Positions 52,531 to 64,000 of a stretch of DNA of 64,000 nt are shown here, piece after piece; the first letter of the stretch is position 1, and the number at the start of each line of letters is the position of its first letter. Where the stretch lies: contig CANUEZ040000183.1 in assembly GCA_948099385.1 (NCBI GenBank), positions 1,798,001 through 1,862,000 of the forward strand, read 5' to 3'. This DNA is from Fasciola hepatica. Lineage: Eukaryota; Platyhelminthes; Trematoda; Plagiorchiida; Fasciolidae. A model generated the notes under the pieces. That model ran no database searches and was not told where the DNA came from. It saw only the letters and a program-made list of their open reading frames with translations. Both the position numbers and the translations under genes were made by a program.

Positions 52531-55500
52531 GATCAGATTATTGAAATGGCGTCCGGCATGAGTTTTTAAAAGAACCGAACATCTGCGTTCAAGGTGTCGC
52601 AGGAAGAAGTTAGGTTGGACTAGAATTTTAATAAACTTAAAGGCAAGGTCAGACGGACAGTGCGACTAATGTAATGTTCGATTCTGAGCGAGCAAGCCTC
52701 TTGGTTTACGGTTCAGTTCACGACAGCAAATCGACTCAAGCAAGCTGAAACTGGATGCACCGAGCAATGGTAACGGTTCGGCACACAACGACGGCCAAGT
52801 CGCGAGCGTGAGTAACAAGAATGCACTGTGTCGAATGAATGTTTATTGTGTGTTCTCGGAGGGCGGCGTCCCAACCGAGCGGCACGAATAACAGTCACGT
52901 TTACGAGCACACGTGTGTACAGTTATGAGAAACGTCTACTCGGTCCAGTTCGATAAAACATACATACATCAAGAAAAAGGGTTACACACTTCAAAAGAGT
53001 TTCGGTGACGATTCGGCCGGTCCCGTCCAATGGTTATATGCGGGACCTGGAATATGATAGAAACGAGTGTACATTGGTAAGCTCCAATTCAAACACTACA
53101 TGTTAGTTTCGGTTCCATTACACTGAAGCTGATTGAATTTGGTTAAAATAGGAGAGTTTATTGGTACAAAGTGCCAGAGATGATCACAACAATTGGAAGT
53201 CCGCACATGACCATGAGATATTTTCTCAGGCTACTAGGGGAAACATTTATCAGTGGAAGTTCAAATCCATTTGCTTGGTACAATTTCTGGAAGGGATATA
53301 GATACGAAACTGAACGGTGCCATACAATGGATCTTATGAGGTAAAAAGCAATGAACCAGTCGGCCAGTTAAATGATAAAATTTGTAAGCCAGACACTGAC
53401 GTTGTCAGTCAAAAAGAGAGCAACAAACCTGAGAGAAATAGGGATAGAGACCTCCATAGCGGCAATAGAAGAAAAAGCTGGAAGAGAACCGGTGAGCCGA
53501 GCATGCTATTCACATAATGAAGGTATATCATGAAGTACAGATATGAAGATAGAAATATAGTGATAAATAAACCTGGATTGCTTTATGCTGCGATGGCAGG
53601 GGAAAACAGCCTGCAAAAGCCACAATATTATGGGAGGTAGGTAGGTGTGTTGGTGACCGTTTGGGTAGGCAAATCACACGATAACCGAGAGACAGATACA
53701 AGACCAATGAGCCTGAAAAAAGAACGGGGACGAAACTGGGGATATGGTAAGGAATACGTCAATCGGCGGAAACAGCAGTGGGAAATGGTGGCTGAGTACT
53801 GGCGAAATCATCAGTATAAAGGACGGATGACACACCTGAAGCAAGCGGAAGACAAGAAGAAAAGAGATAAGCATAATTTAAAATGTTTTCTCCATATAGT
53901 TTGGTCACAAAATGCCAAGGTGGAAATGGAAGATTATTCCACATGTGGATAAAGTGATTGTAAAGGGTGTATGGTCCACAGAAGAAGAGATAGAGCAGAA
54001 AACAAACAGGCGAACTTCAACTAATGAAAACTGCATTGGGTAAACAATGCTATGACAAAGAATAGATAATGTTGCATCGGAGGTATCTGAGAAGACCGTG
54101 GAGCAACAACAGCCATGGCATAAAATGAATCAGCGATCTAAAATGTGGTGGAATATCCGAATGAGTTCAATATAAGGTAAATCAGACGAATGGCACTTCC
54201 CGACGAAGAAAGAGACTGTCGAAGTGTAGGAAAAAGGCCGGCGGAGGGCAGGTGAGCATTCAGCGTTTCTCATTCTATGTCAGGAGAATAATGGGATAAC
54301 AATACGGACGCGGTTGTTCCGTTGGAAACAAATCTGATGTAAGCTGCACGGTGATTGCATGGACTAAGTGTATGCCAAGGTGATGTAACAAAAGACAAAT
54401 GGGTGAGTACACAATTTTCGTTGACCATTTCCACACGTGTGTCATGTGCTGATAACCGCGGAAGGTTAGAAGATAAATATACTTAGGATACACATTTATG
54501 AAGGAAACGTGATGCTCTGCAAGGTCAGGGTAAAGCAGTAGAAGAGCGCTGTATGGGCACACAACTGGGCTGATGGAGGAAATAAATAATCGTCAATCAG
54601 GCTGCTGACTGCTGAAGGACTACGAAATATATTTCAGCGGAAGATATTGTTTGGCAATTTTTGTGAGGAAAGGAATAGCGATAATAACTGTGTCAGTAAT
54701 TGAATAGTAGCAACGATATCTGACACGGGAAATGGACAAGTTTAGGGGTGGGACGGGAGGGCAATCAAGCGGTGAACGCAGTAAACGCAGGCAATGAGAT
54801 GAATGCTCAGGTCAATGAGTATTCACGTAATCGATCGTGGAGTGCCGAGGAAAATTTGGAGGGTGGGATGAAGGCCATGCGCTATTTAGCATATAGATGG
54901 GGTGATAAAGTTTGCCGGGCTTGAAAAAGTAAGTTGTAGTGTCAATGTTCAGATCGACCTCGGCGAAAAAGAATCGTTGATGCGAACAGAGTGAATGACA
55001 TGTCAGCAGCAGTGTTTCGGGCGTGAAAGCAGCGTTCCTTAATCCGCAAAAGGTGCTGATGGGTCGGACTGGCTGTGTGCTGGTCCCCCAACCAGAAAAC
55101 CCTTTCTTTGACAGAAGCACGATCCACTAGCCTAGATGAGCCCGCACATAATTGTGGTCTTTCTGCGCGCCCGATATACGCCGGCCAAAGCTGGGAGATG
55201 ACCGGTTTTTGCACATTTGTGAATAAGGTGAAATGTTTTAGTGCAAATTTAAAGTAGTCCGCGACCTGTTGACCGGATTGCGAGCGTTCCTGAGGGCAAA
55301 ACCAGCAGAAAACAATTATATCATGGACGAATGTCAAATCGTACCAACAGTTCAGCTGCTATGTCTAGTGAGAAATTATCTTCGAATGATTACTCATGGA
55401 ATGGGGCGAGCGAAAATCCTCTTTTAGAGGTAAGTTTTAGTATGAAAGTGGAATAGGGGCTGCAGTCGTGCATCTATGGCAGCTGCGGATTAGGGGGAGA

Positions 55501-57140
55501 CAGAAAAGCAATGCCATGCAACAACCTGGGTGAATCACAGAATTAGCCATAACAGAACTGGTTTGCTCTCAAGATAAGACCTAGATGTCAGGGTTGAGCG
55601 GTAAACGAGATAGAAAAATAAAAAGGGCCTAGCAACAGACTTTTTGGGGCTCATTGTGAGGTGCCATTGAAATGAGAAGGTGGGAGTGAGCCAAATTGAG
55701 TGCGACTCATTATGTGCAAGCCGACTGGGGATACCATGTAGCAGAGTGCAGCGACGTGGGAGTGCTACGGATCAAGTTTTTGTTGACGGTTGACGACACG
55801 GAGAAAAACTGGTGGCAGCCGATAAGGTTATGAGATCTTTTTCTGAGGAGCGAGTTGTGTGGTGTGAGACATGCCACTGTGTTAACAGTGGAGGCTAGAA
55901 AGTAATCCTAAAAGATAATGCACACAAACTGAGGTTTTGGAAGGATTGGCCAAAATGCGGGCCCTAATCCAAGGGCTCGCGCCCCAAACCTAATAGTGGT
56001 AGTCAATATCAAGGCATAATTAACGGTGAATTACTCACAATGGCCCCACTTCGGGAGGCGTAGGACCCGCTTGGATGCAAGATCAAATGTTACATGTGAC
56101 GACAAGTTTAGGTTGATAATCACGAACCGGAAAGGTTCGTTCACACCAAAAGGTAAACGTAAGTTTAAAATGATAAGGCGACGGGAGTAGCAGATATGAG
56201 CTTCAAAGTGAGGTGATGAAATCTGCCAGAATAAGATAGTGCATGAACCGGAAAAGCAAGCGACTTATTCGACGGGGAGAAGAAGTTCAAGAAGCACTTC
56301 TCCATTGAAGGTTTTGGAAAATGTAATTTAGCAGTAAAATGCCGGGTGTAAATTGAGGTTAGGATAGAAAACTCAAGATGGATCAAAGTGGGGGCATCAA
56401 AATGAGTTACCTAGTACTATATATGTCAATGCCTGAAGTGGTATGTGGAAAAGAAATTTCTTCGTGTCACAAGTTCATTCATGAACATGAGTTGAGTTGG
56501 ATTGATCAGCAAAAGTGATAGAATAATTTGTTTGATGATGGTTTCCAGCCGACTGGAATAGTTATGCCTAGAGTGGATATGACATGAACACGAGAGCCGA
56601 AGCGGAACTGGATGGTGAAGGTCAGGGGAAAGAAGCAAGAAGCGTAACTTAACTTAGTTTAGCCAATGTGTTTGAACAGCGATCGGAAAATAACAGATGA
56701 AATAACCAATAACGATTGGATGATGTTGGTAGAGATAGATTAACTGGTTCCCATTTTAATATGTGAATGATGAGTTGGGTTTTTTTTGAATATCAGATCG
56801 TGGTGCATGGACAAATAACAGTGCGTAAGTATGGTGATAGTTATAGCAGATAAGCTAAAAGAGCCAATAACAAAACAGGTAAAAGTAGTACGTTTGATTG
56901 ATATTTTTAGTGGTTTTTATCGCCATGGTGGCCGGAAAAAGGAAGAAAACGGCGGAGCAGTTGTGCCTGCGAATGCAGATATAAGAAGAAAGGTGCTCTA
57001 CAGGATCGAGGCAGCGCGGTTTGAGCGCTTTATATGAACGACCAGTTGAAGGGAAAAAAGCCGGTAGTTGCCGAGCACATCGCCAGACGATAGAATGCTC
57101 CGAGTGATTGTACGAAATATGAATAGTGTGCTACTGATGT
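52531..57140 (-). repeat. Mostly purine-rich plus strand, candidate 3' region of reverse LINE copy C
   Basis: The right two-thirds is strongly A/G-rich on the plus strand. Frames on both strands lack known domains. If it belongs to the reverse LINE to its right it would be an unusually long or interrupted 3' region. The part from 52.5 to 53.0 kb is more balanced. Confidence 0.35.
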
Positions 57141-57149
57141 ACTAAACTG

Positions 57150-59570
57150 AATGGGTGATGCTTATTATTGAACTTCAATGGAAGTTCATTCCAATCTGGG
57201 GTTTTTCATCAGGAAGAAATTATATCTCATAGTCAGACTGGATTTCGGAATAACAAAGCGCCCGTTTCTGCAACGGGAGGAGAATGGAGTGATCGACTGG
57301 ATACATGATGTGTCGGTAGAACAGAATGCCAGGCCATATATAGGCTCCTGGAGAAAACAAAGATTAAGTCTCGTGCGGCTTATCCGTGAGGGTTCATTTT
57401 TAAGAAGAGCAAATCTTTCTTTATGAGCAAGTGTAGTAGAGTAATCAAACAAGTGTTTTGTGACTAAGCGTTGTTCATTCTCTAAGGTTGTTCCGTCATT
57501 CTGACTATTGCTCGTAAAGTTGATAGGGCAGTGATCCGGGCAGGGCCTGCAGTAGAACACATAGGATAAGAGCTTTGTCTCGTGCAGCATAAGCGATCTA
57601 CACGGGAATCCTCCGGACTTCTTTGCCTTGGTGGCTTAAAAAGATAAGTGTTCCGATAAGTTGATATCGCGTGGGTGGTGCAATGCAAAATCTCGTGCTG
57701 ATGAGTTGGGGGCTTTGGGGGAGTTACGTAAGAGGAACGTGTTCGGAGGGGCTTGACAGCGTTGAATCATGAAGCGCATTTCTCAGCAGATGATTCGATT
57801 TTCCAGAAATGATACCACCGTTCAAGGCGTTCTAGGTCGTACCACATTCTGGGATTTGCGTTCTCGAGGTTCTGCGGTAAGAGTTCATATATAGTTTTTT
57901 TTGTTAGCGAATGAGAGAGGGATATCTGCTGCACGGAAGATGTCAGTGATGTACACCGCAAACAAAAATGGTCTTAGTTCGCCGCCTTGGACGACGTCAC
58001 GAGTGACAGAGGAGGGCTGTACGAGGTAGGTGTGAATTGATACAAATCAACTGTAGTGGGAAAGATAGGGGGAGAACCAGTTGGGAATAGAAGACTTAAG
58101 TCTGTAGGCTTCGATTTCGGTCGAGAGCCGAGAGTGGAAGACACGGTCAAACACTTTAGTCATGTCCAAGATGACAATTTAGCATTTTCCTATTGTTTGC
58201 AGTTCCAGTGACGAAGTTGAGAAAGTCAAGTTGGCAAGTGTTACAAGATAGACATTTTAGGAGCCAGGTTGGCCTTTACGCATTGGGTCGTGTGACATAA
58301 ATACTGGGAGAGGCTGATTTTAACTCAGTGTTCAAGCAATCTGGAAGCTGTTGGCGCGTGGTCAGTGGGGCAATAACTTAGGGGATCATAGAAAAGGCAC
58401 TGTTTGTGGCGAGGCGTAATGGCGGATGTCTTCCACTGAGACTAGAAAACCTCATATTTGTGGGATAAGTTAGAGGTATTCAAAATTAAGGCGAAAACAT
58501 CAGGCCAACTTGACCGGAGTAGCGCAGACGGGACTTTGTCGAGACTAGGGTGGGATTAGTGCTTCAAACTACTGAATATGAGGCGGTCCAGCTAGCATAC
58601 GTTCCACGTCAGATACGGTGCATTTAGCAGAGGGAGCTATTGGAGTGCTAGCTATTACAGAGTCGCTGGTCACAGTAGAGTAGAAAACCGAGTTGAGGGC
58701 CCGAGCGATCGCAATCGGGGTACCAGCATTTGTGACATTTGAGTAGTTCATTTGAGGACTACTAGGATGAGAGTCAACATTGCTGATGTCGACTATTTGT
58801 GGAATCCGGAGCAGCTTACCTGGTTGGCTAGAGGCATAAAATTCTTACGTTCTGTGGAGCTTTCCTGCGGTGGCGCGAATGAAACGAGAGCGACCGTGTA
58901 GAAGGGTGGAGAGGGATACTTCCTGGGAATTTATGTAAGATGTTGGATCCTTTTGCATTTTAGTTGCAAATATGCGAGAGGGTAAGACCGGCTGCGAGGG
59001 ACTCGATAAGCTGTGATCTGATAAACCTCGTAGAAGTCTCGAATCTGCTAGATTCGCTGTGGGTTAAGCTTTGTGGGCCAAGAAGTAGCCGCCCTAATTC
59101 TTGGAGCAAGGTGACAGGTTGAGTCGCTGCCATTTGTAACTAGGAGGTGGAGGAACGAGCGGGCCAACTGAGTTGTTATGAATAAGAGCAACGAACGTAC
59201 AAAAAACAAATCTACTTTCACTCTCGGGGAAGTGATTAAACATGTTGTTTTTTACGTCAGGGAAACCCAAGGTGAGGGTTGAACCTAATGTGTTATTTCT
59301 CGTGGTCGATGTGACAATATGTTGAGTCCAGCGCCCTGTTCGAATGTAGGGGAGGAATTTAAGTGAATGTTGAGGGAGGGGAGAGTTTTCCAGTTGACAG
59401 ATGGTGCTTCAAAGCCATTACCTATCAGCTTGACCCTGCGGAGTATTTCTGGTAGAAGGTCAAGTGCAATAGTTATTCGCATGAATTCGGAAATGGGTGT
59501 ACTACGGGGCCTATAAGTGTAGCCGGATTGGAGGCGTGTGTCAGCTAGTTACAAGGCCACGAATAAAGTC
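57150..59570 (-). pseudogene. LINE copy C (reverse), endonuclease end, linker, RT and C-terminus
   Basis: Reading the reverse strand from 59,560 gives a decayed YRPRSTPISEF (YRPP position), then GNGFEAPSVNW where active copies have GDFN-x-P-x-x-x-W, so the catalytic Asp is lost. The linker (58,541-59,401) is nearly identical to LINE copy B. RT motifs follow: LDMTKVFDRVF (about 58,168-58,135), VTRDVVQGGELRPFLF (about 58,015-57,965) and a FANK in place of FADD (about 57,920-57,905). WKIESSAEKC closes the RT at about 57,790. The reverse frame 57,590-57,186 is the C-terminus, ending in MRYNFFLMKN, the LRSNFFINK position. Catalytic losses and stops show that it is inactive. Confidence 0.85.
58541..59401 (-). 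repeat. Inverted repeat, right arm (861 bp)
   Basis: Reverse complement of 25,162-26,022 with equal length and, by eye, two substitutions. Here the LINE sequence continues unbroken on both sides of the arm, so this copy shows the original context, while the left copy has the gypsy LTR at the same edge. Confidence 0.9.
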
Positions 59571-59574
59571 ATAT

Positions 59575-61960
59575 GCAGCATCTAGGTTAAAATGATCGTG
59601 AGGGATCACAATAAAGGTGCAGTAAATGTGGACTACTGTTCACCACCTGGGTTTTGCCTGCTTTTACTGAACCTCTGATCGCCAGTCAAGCAGACTTGGG
59701 CAGGCGAGATGGATTTTGGCCTTCCCAGTTTTGAGACAATAATCAAAATTGGGCAAGAGTACGAGGCTACGTAGCGAGTCGGATATGATAATGATACCAG
59801 CATTATTGGTCCTGGCTTACTTCAGGTAGGCCCGACAAAATGCCATGCACGTGGACAAATGTTTCAAGCAATGATATAGACGGATATTTGCAAAAATGTA
59901 GAAGAATATATGAAAACCTGAGGTAGGTTGAACTAGGAATGATAAAAGAGAAATAAGCGCACGATAATACATGCACACTAAAAACATTGGAGGGAGCCTA
60001 AATGAACCCACGGACGGATTCAAATGGAAGCCCGGCCGATTTGGAAGTCAAAGTCGAGTGACATATCTGATGGGTACCACTGAGGAAAGATGAAAGCTGG
60101 GAGTCCTACATGTGGTCCCCCAAATAGTTTGGTACAGTTGTTGCAACTGAGGGCAACAAAGAATAAGTTGATTTGCATGGAAATGGACCACATCGATAGA
60201 GCTTCGCTACACAGTAATGGCTGGTCCGTGACAGAGTACAAAATTCAATGTAAAACAGGCAACTTTGAATGCAAGCCGTGAAGGATGGTTGAGATAGAAA
60301 AAGGTTTTTGGAGGTTTGGTACTTGGTGTCTTTGCTGCACAGATATTGACGAAACGAAAGCACACCACCGAAGGCAGTGGGATGAAGGCAAGGAGGGCAG
60401 CCTGTGAAGAAGTGGGGAATGGAGAATGTGCCCGTAAGTAAATACTTATGTGCATATGCATAAGAAAAGCAAGAGCGTAGAATAAAAGGGTGCTTAATCA
60501 CGAGAATGGCGGTGATTAAAATAGACATGCAGGGCTGAATCAGATGGTCTGGAATTACTTAAGACAGTAAAGATAGTTTTCTTTACGACAAGAGAATAGA
60601 CATAAATAGAGACACATATGAAGCGTAGATATGCCGACGGCCGCGGACAACAGTTCATAAAGAAGGCAAGCTGAGGGAGGTAATCGAAGAACATATGCAA
60701 GAGTAAGTTAGTCAACTAGATCAACACAGTTGCATCATATAGTGACGACCGAAAGTAATAGGAGCAACATTCAGTGGACGCGCATTATTCAGCAGGAAAA
60801 TGGTGGTCATGGAAACGGCTGGAGAGGGAGGGCGAATATAGTGACAAAAGTGCCGGAGTAGTGTGGAACACCAGCGGAGAAGTTTAACCGGACGGTAAAG
60901 CGAAGACGCGGCAGCTGTAACGGCGAACAAAGTAGGAAAGGTATGGGTATATAAAGGATCGGAGAGATCTAGTGAGGGCATATCACGCGGTTTGAAAAGG
61001 TACCTGAACTTCACGGCGTCACTTTCTCGTTAGGTTCGGTGGAAAGTGAAAAATCATAGCAATCTGAAGAATACACAAAAGGTGCCTGTGGCGAGCAACA
61101 GACACAGCAGGGGAAGAGATGATTAATCGAAGAGAAACAGGTAAGGTATGACCAGCCGATTGTTTTACTACAGGTGAGACACAGAAAAGGACGAGGAAAA
61201 ACGAGGCACCGGGGACCGGCATTTCGTGAGATGGAGGAAACCTTTGGCAGTTTTTCCTCATTCAGATGGACGACGGTGCCATAAGTGGACAGGGGATTCT
61301 AGGGTGGGGCTTGATTCAATATCGTTCCTTAAGTGTTCGTGAATTGCAAGAAATGTGATGAGTTCGCGCATTTTTGGGCAGGAAGACTGGGAAGAACGGA
61401 ATAGCTCAAGGAATGGCTTGAAAGGAAGCCAAAAAAGGACTGAGAGTTGGTTGGGGCAGAAATTGGTGTGAAGGTTAGAGAAATTCCAACCGGTGGGGAG
61501 CAGTGAAGAAGTTTGCATGGATATTGGGGCAGCGGGGTAACTAGAAGGATTATTAGTGCAAGAACCTGGGTGAGAAGAAACTGTGCACCGGTGAGGAACG
61601 AAAAGACAGCAGGTGGGATACGAACCGCTGAAAAAAGCGCCAGGTGAATGGATTTGATAACGCGTGAATGGTCGAGCCAGAGGTTGGTAGCTAACTATAA
61701 ATGGGTGGGACCGGTGGAGGCGTGGAGAAGATGTTTCGTCGAGTGTTATCTTGATGTTCTCAAGCGGTAGGTCATCTGCTTGGAAAGCTACATTTTATGG
61801 AGTCTGTAGCGGTTAGTTGGCCGCTTATTTGCAGGAGTAGACAACGGTTACACTGCTTTTGTTTGCTCTAAACAATGTTACTTTGTGCCTCAATTTTCAG
61901 GTCATGAGCTTTCAATATTTAGTGGCTTACTGTATGAGAAGAGATCTCGTCGGCGATGTA
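59575..61960 (-). repeat. Purine-rich plus strand repeat DNA upstream of LINE copy C
   Basis: The composition is as in the other purine-rich blocks. Reverse frames up to 140 codons (60,528-60,106) are Ser/Phe/Cys/His-rich without a domain. Near 60,735-60,765, in reverse, there is a TTTCGGTCGTCACTATATGA-like block related to the tandem units at 34.6 and 35.05 kb, which links these regions as one repeat family. Confidence 0.45.
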
Positions 61961-62089
61961 AAACACATTGAAATTGGTTGCACTCATCTTCCTTGAGCCA
62001 AACGAGTCGGCTGGCCCAACAATTGTCTCAGCAACCCCATCAATTAGTAACATCTCATGTGTCACACAAACATGGTCGATGTAAACTGC

Positions 62090-62360
62090 TAGCTGCTGCT
62101 TTCCTGCTAATCACAGATCCTCCCCTTCGACGGCACACACTTGTACTTCGCATGGTCCCACCGAAATTCTCTCCACGCGAGGAGTCACCGATACCCCAGC
62201 CCCAGTATCTACAACTGCGATTTCACTTTTGCCCCTAATTATGATCCCAACAGTGAGCTTCTCCTCCGACTTGAATGCGGATAAAGGAAGGCAAGAAAAG
62301 ACTCGTTTCTGGACAGTATCGGGCAAAATGCTCCACCTTGCCACACACAAACACACCCTC
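62090..62360 (-). pseudogene. Gypsy element 3 zinc knuckle and aspartic protease (reverse)
   Basis: The reverse strand encodes a gag-type CCHC knuckle, Cys-x-x-Cys-Gly-Lys-Val-Glu-His-Phe-Ala-Arg-Tyr-Cys (about 62,350-62,305), and within 40 codons a protease start, IIIRGKSEIAVVDTGAGVSV (about 62,237-62,178), with an intact Asp-Thr-Gly-Ala active site. The knuckle is one frame off from the protease. VQVCAVEGEDL then matches the following protease segment. Homology stops at about 62,090. The rest of pol is not found to the left, so this is a gag-protease fragment. Confidence 0.7.
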
Positions 62361-62559
62361 TCCGTGTCAAATGCTTCAATACATCATCCTCGCGTTGTTT
62401 GTTGGTCGACTTCCAGTTTTTACCTGCAACGTGGATTCCAGTTCCGTTTAAGCTAAACAGGATATTGTCACATCTTGGATACAGGAACGAATTTAAACAG
62501 GTGTTCTCTGTCATTAAAACAGCACGCAATTGACATTCTCAACCAGCTTTGGACAATCA

Positions 62560-63010
62560 CCACCAGGCTTTAAACGAAAAAATTACGAACTAGGCCCGAT
62601 CTAGTTACGCCACTTGCCTCAGGCAGCCCGATCGATAGGTGGCACAACGGCTACTGATAATGAACAACCGGGTCATGCTTGCTGTCGTGAAGTGCCGTGT
62701 TGAATCGGTCCATAGCTTTCTGGCGATCACCTACCTGTGTGACCTTCTTCACCAGCCCAGCAAGCACCTCCCGCTAAGCAGGGCTTGTTTCCCTCCAAAC
62801 TTACCATCGTACAACGCCTTGGCACACCACGCAAGCAAAGCCACAAGCGCCGCCAACAAAGGTGTTCTTCCTTTACTCCGTCACATGCCGGTATCCTAAC
62901 GAAATCTGGGATCCATACCACCGCGTCCTCATCAGCGAACGGAACAGGACAAGGAAACACCTTTGCAAGAGTGTGGGCACCGTGCCAATCTAACAAGGAA
63001 GCCAACAAGC
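62560..63010 (-). pseudogene. Gypsy element 3 gag remnant (reverse)
   Basis: The reverse frame 63,008-62,727 carries a capsid-like pattern: Asp-Glu-Asp-Ala-Val-Val-Trp-Ile, then Cys-Asp-Gly-Val-Lys-Glu-Glu and a Leu-Trp-Leu-Cys-Leu-Arg-Gly-Val-Pro stretch, as in the Trp-Leu...Gly-Val...Leu-x-Gly-x-Ala series of gypsy capsids. It lies just upstream of the zinc knuckle and protease on the same strand. The plus-strand 306-codon frame over 62,785-63,705 is taken as its shadow. Confidence 0.45.
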
Positions 63011-64000
63011 ACCAGGATACATGCAGTCCTATCTTTCAACAAGTCAAGTCATGGAACACATGCCATCATTTTTGTAGGTCCTTTTCCAGACTGCGCAGCA
63101 CCAACAGTGCTCCTGCGGCCACTTGGGTGCTTTGGCTGCCTTCTCTTGGGCATAATTTCTATTCGGTTGGTCTAATTGTCTCAGTTGACGGCTTGATCGG
63201 CAGCCCTCACCTGGGCTACGTTGCTAGTTGTCAGAGATCCCACTGCTTCTCCTCTGGCAGTCCGTACGTCTCCTTTTGTCTGCTTCGGGAAGCCTCCGAC
63301 ATGTTCGCCGTTTGTTCTTCTTTCTGTGGCTCTCGTTCGGTTCGTCCGTTTGCTTTGGTATTCAAAACCTTCCTTTGCCCCAGCTTCCAGCCTCACAAGA
63401 AAATGGCCTGCTCTCCATGTTTATTGGTCACATGTGCACTCAGCCCTTCCCGCCTGTGCTTGGTACCCCAGTCTTGGATGGTTCTATCTTCCTTGATAGG
63501 TCCACAAAATATGTCCCGATTACTCAAAAATTGGGGTACATTAATTAGCGCTCCATTGCTACTCTCTTACGGTACATGTAGACATTCAACTTCACTTTTT
63601 CGGACTAAAGATTCTGAATTTTTCTTCTGCGAACCATTTAACAATTGGACCACAGTCCACTACGGTGCGCACGACACGGGCAATTTTTCAGCTAAGGCCA
63701 CATAACTATACATCATGATAAGTCTTAACATCCGGTCATTGATCTTTGTGAAGACAATTTAACATCACAAACAGCGGTACGGTGGGAGAAAAGCATGATA
63801 AGAGAAGCTTAAACTCTGATATTGATCCAGTTCGCGTGAAATCCAGTGTGTTGATGAACTGCAAAAATAAAGGTTGTGTGGGTTACAGGATCAGATGAAG
63901 CGAACAGAAGGGCCGAACACTGACACGGGCTAAGTAACCATAGGTTACACGAAAACGAAAGCTAGTGAATATGCCAAGCAATCAGATGAGTCAAGTAAAT
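63011..64000. other. Unassigned right end
   Basis: The reverse strand at 63,396-63,181 is charged (Arg/Lys/Thr-rich) and may be the start of gypsy 3 gag. From about 63.7 kb to the end nothing is recognised. Confidence 0.35.

Noticed and set aside
62785..63705. A 306-codon plus-strand frame, and a VGPFP stretch near 63,080 that looked like a gypsy integrase core
   Set aside because: The opposite strand carries gag, a zinc knuckle and a protease in consistent order just next to it. The integrase-like match needs a frame change and lacks the catalytic Asp, so it is taken as chance.
1..64000. CRISPR arrays, bacterial operons, riboswitches, phage genes
   Set aside because: No regularly spaced direct repeats of CRISPR type and no dense, consecutive genes; the content is that of an animal nuclear genome.

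Overview
The window looks like repeat-dense intergenic DNA from an animal nuclear genome, most likely a parasitic flatworm (cestode or trematode). That placement is inferred from the mix of elements: a CR1/Jockey-type LINE whose ORF1 has an RRM-like, Cys-containing domain, a CsRn1-like and a Mag-like Ty3/gypsy element, a BEL/Pao element and a Penelope-like element, plus one possible short-intron host gene. No bacterial operon, rRNA, tRNA or CRISPR array was found. Nearly everything recognisable is a retrotransposon in some state of decay, often one inside another.

Layout. 0-4.2 kb: a decayed plus-strand LINE copy with its reverse transcriptase (RT) core deleted, followed by a broken histone H4 gene (3882-4191). 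4.6-15.3 kb: a decayed CsRn1-like gypsy element (gag, protease, RT, RNase H, integrase), split inside RNase H by the best-preserved element of the window, a 6.8 kb LINE at about 6.85-13.69 kb. That LINE has an intact ORF1, an ORF2 with all endonuclease and RT catalytic motifs but one frameshift and no AUG, and an (ATT)n tail lying directly against the resumed gypsy sequence. 15.7-18 kb: tandem ~360-bp repeats and a second LINE 3' end. 18-20.5 kb: purine-rich repeat DNA with a reverse-strand 3' end. 20.5-24.4 kb: a reverse-strand BEL/Pao element. 25.1-26.0 kb: a plus-strand LINE piece, cut at 26,022 by a Mag-like gypsy element (26.0-32.6 kb) with recognisable LTR starts; that element is itself interrupted by a Penelope-like element (about 28.1-29.75 kb). 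32.7-46.4 kb: strongly strand-asymmetric (pyrimidine- or purine-rich) repeat DNA, one reverse LINE endonuclease (about 45.1-45.7 kb) and unassigned stretches. 47.2-50.1 kb: exon-like frames that may belong to a host gene. 52.5-61.9 kb: a reverse-strand LINE copy (clear coding at 57.15-59.56 kb) with purine-rich flanks and a separate 3' end at 52.48 kb. 62.1-63.0 kb: a reverse-strand gypsy gag zinc knuckle and protease.

The most notable observations are these. An 861-bp inverted repeat (25,162-26,022 and 58,541-59,401) is almost identical between two LINE copies that are otherwise strongly diverged, which suggests gene conversion or recent recombination. ORF2 of the main LINE has no AUG and overlaps ORF1 by about 0.5 kb. 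A second, diverged ORF2 C-terminus lies directly behind the first. There is a three-layer nest of Penelope in gypsy in LINE. All assignments rest on reading motifs by eye; no database search was run, and boundaries of decayed elements are approximate.
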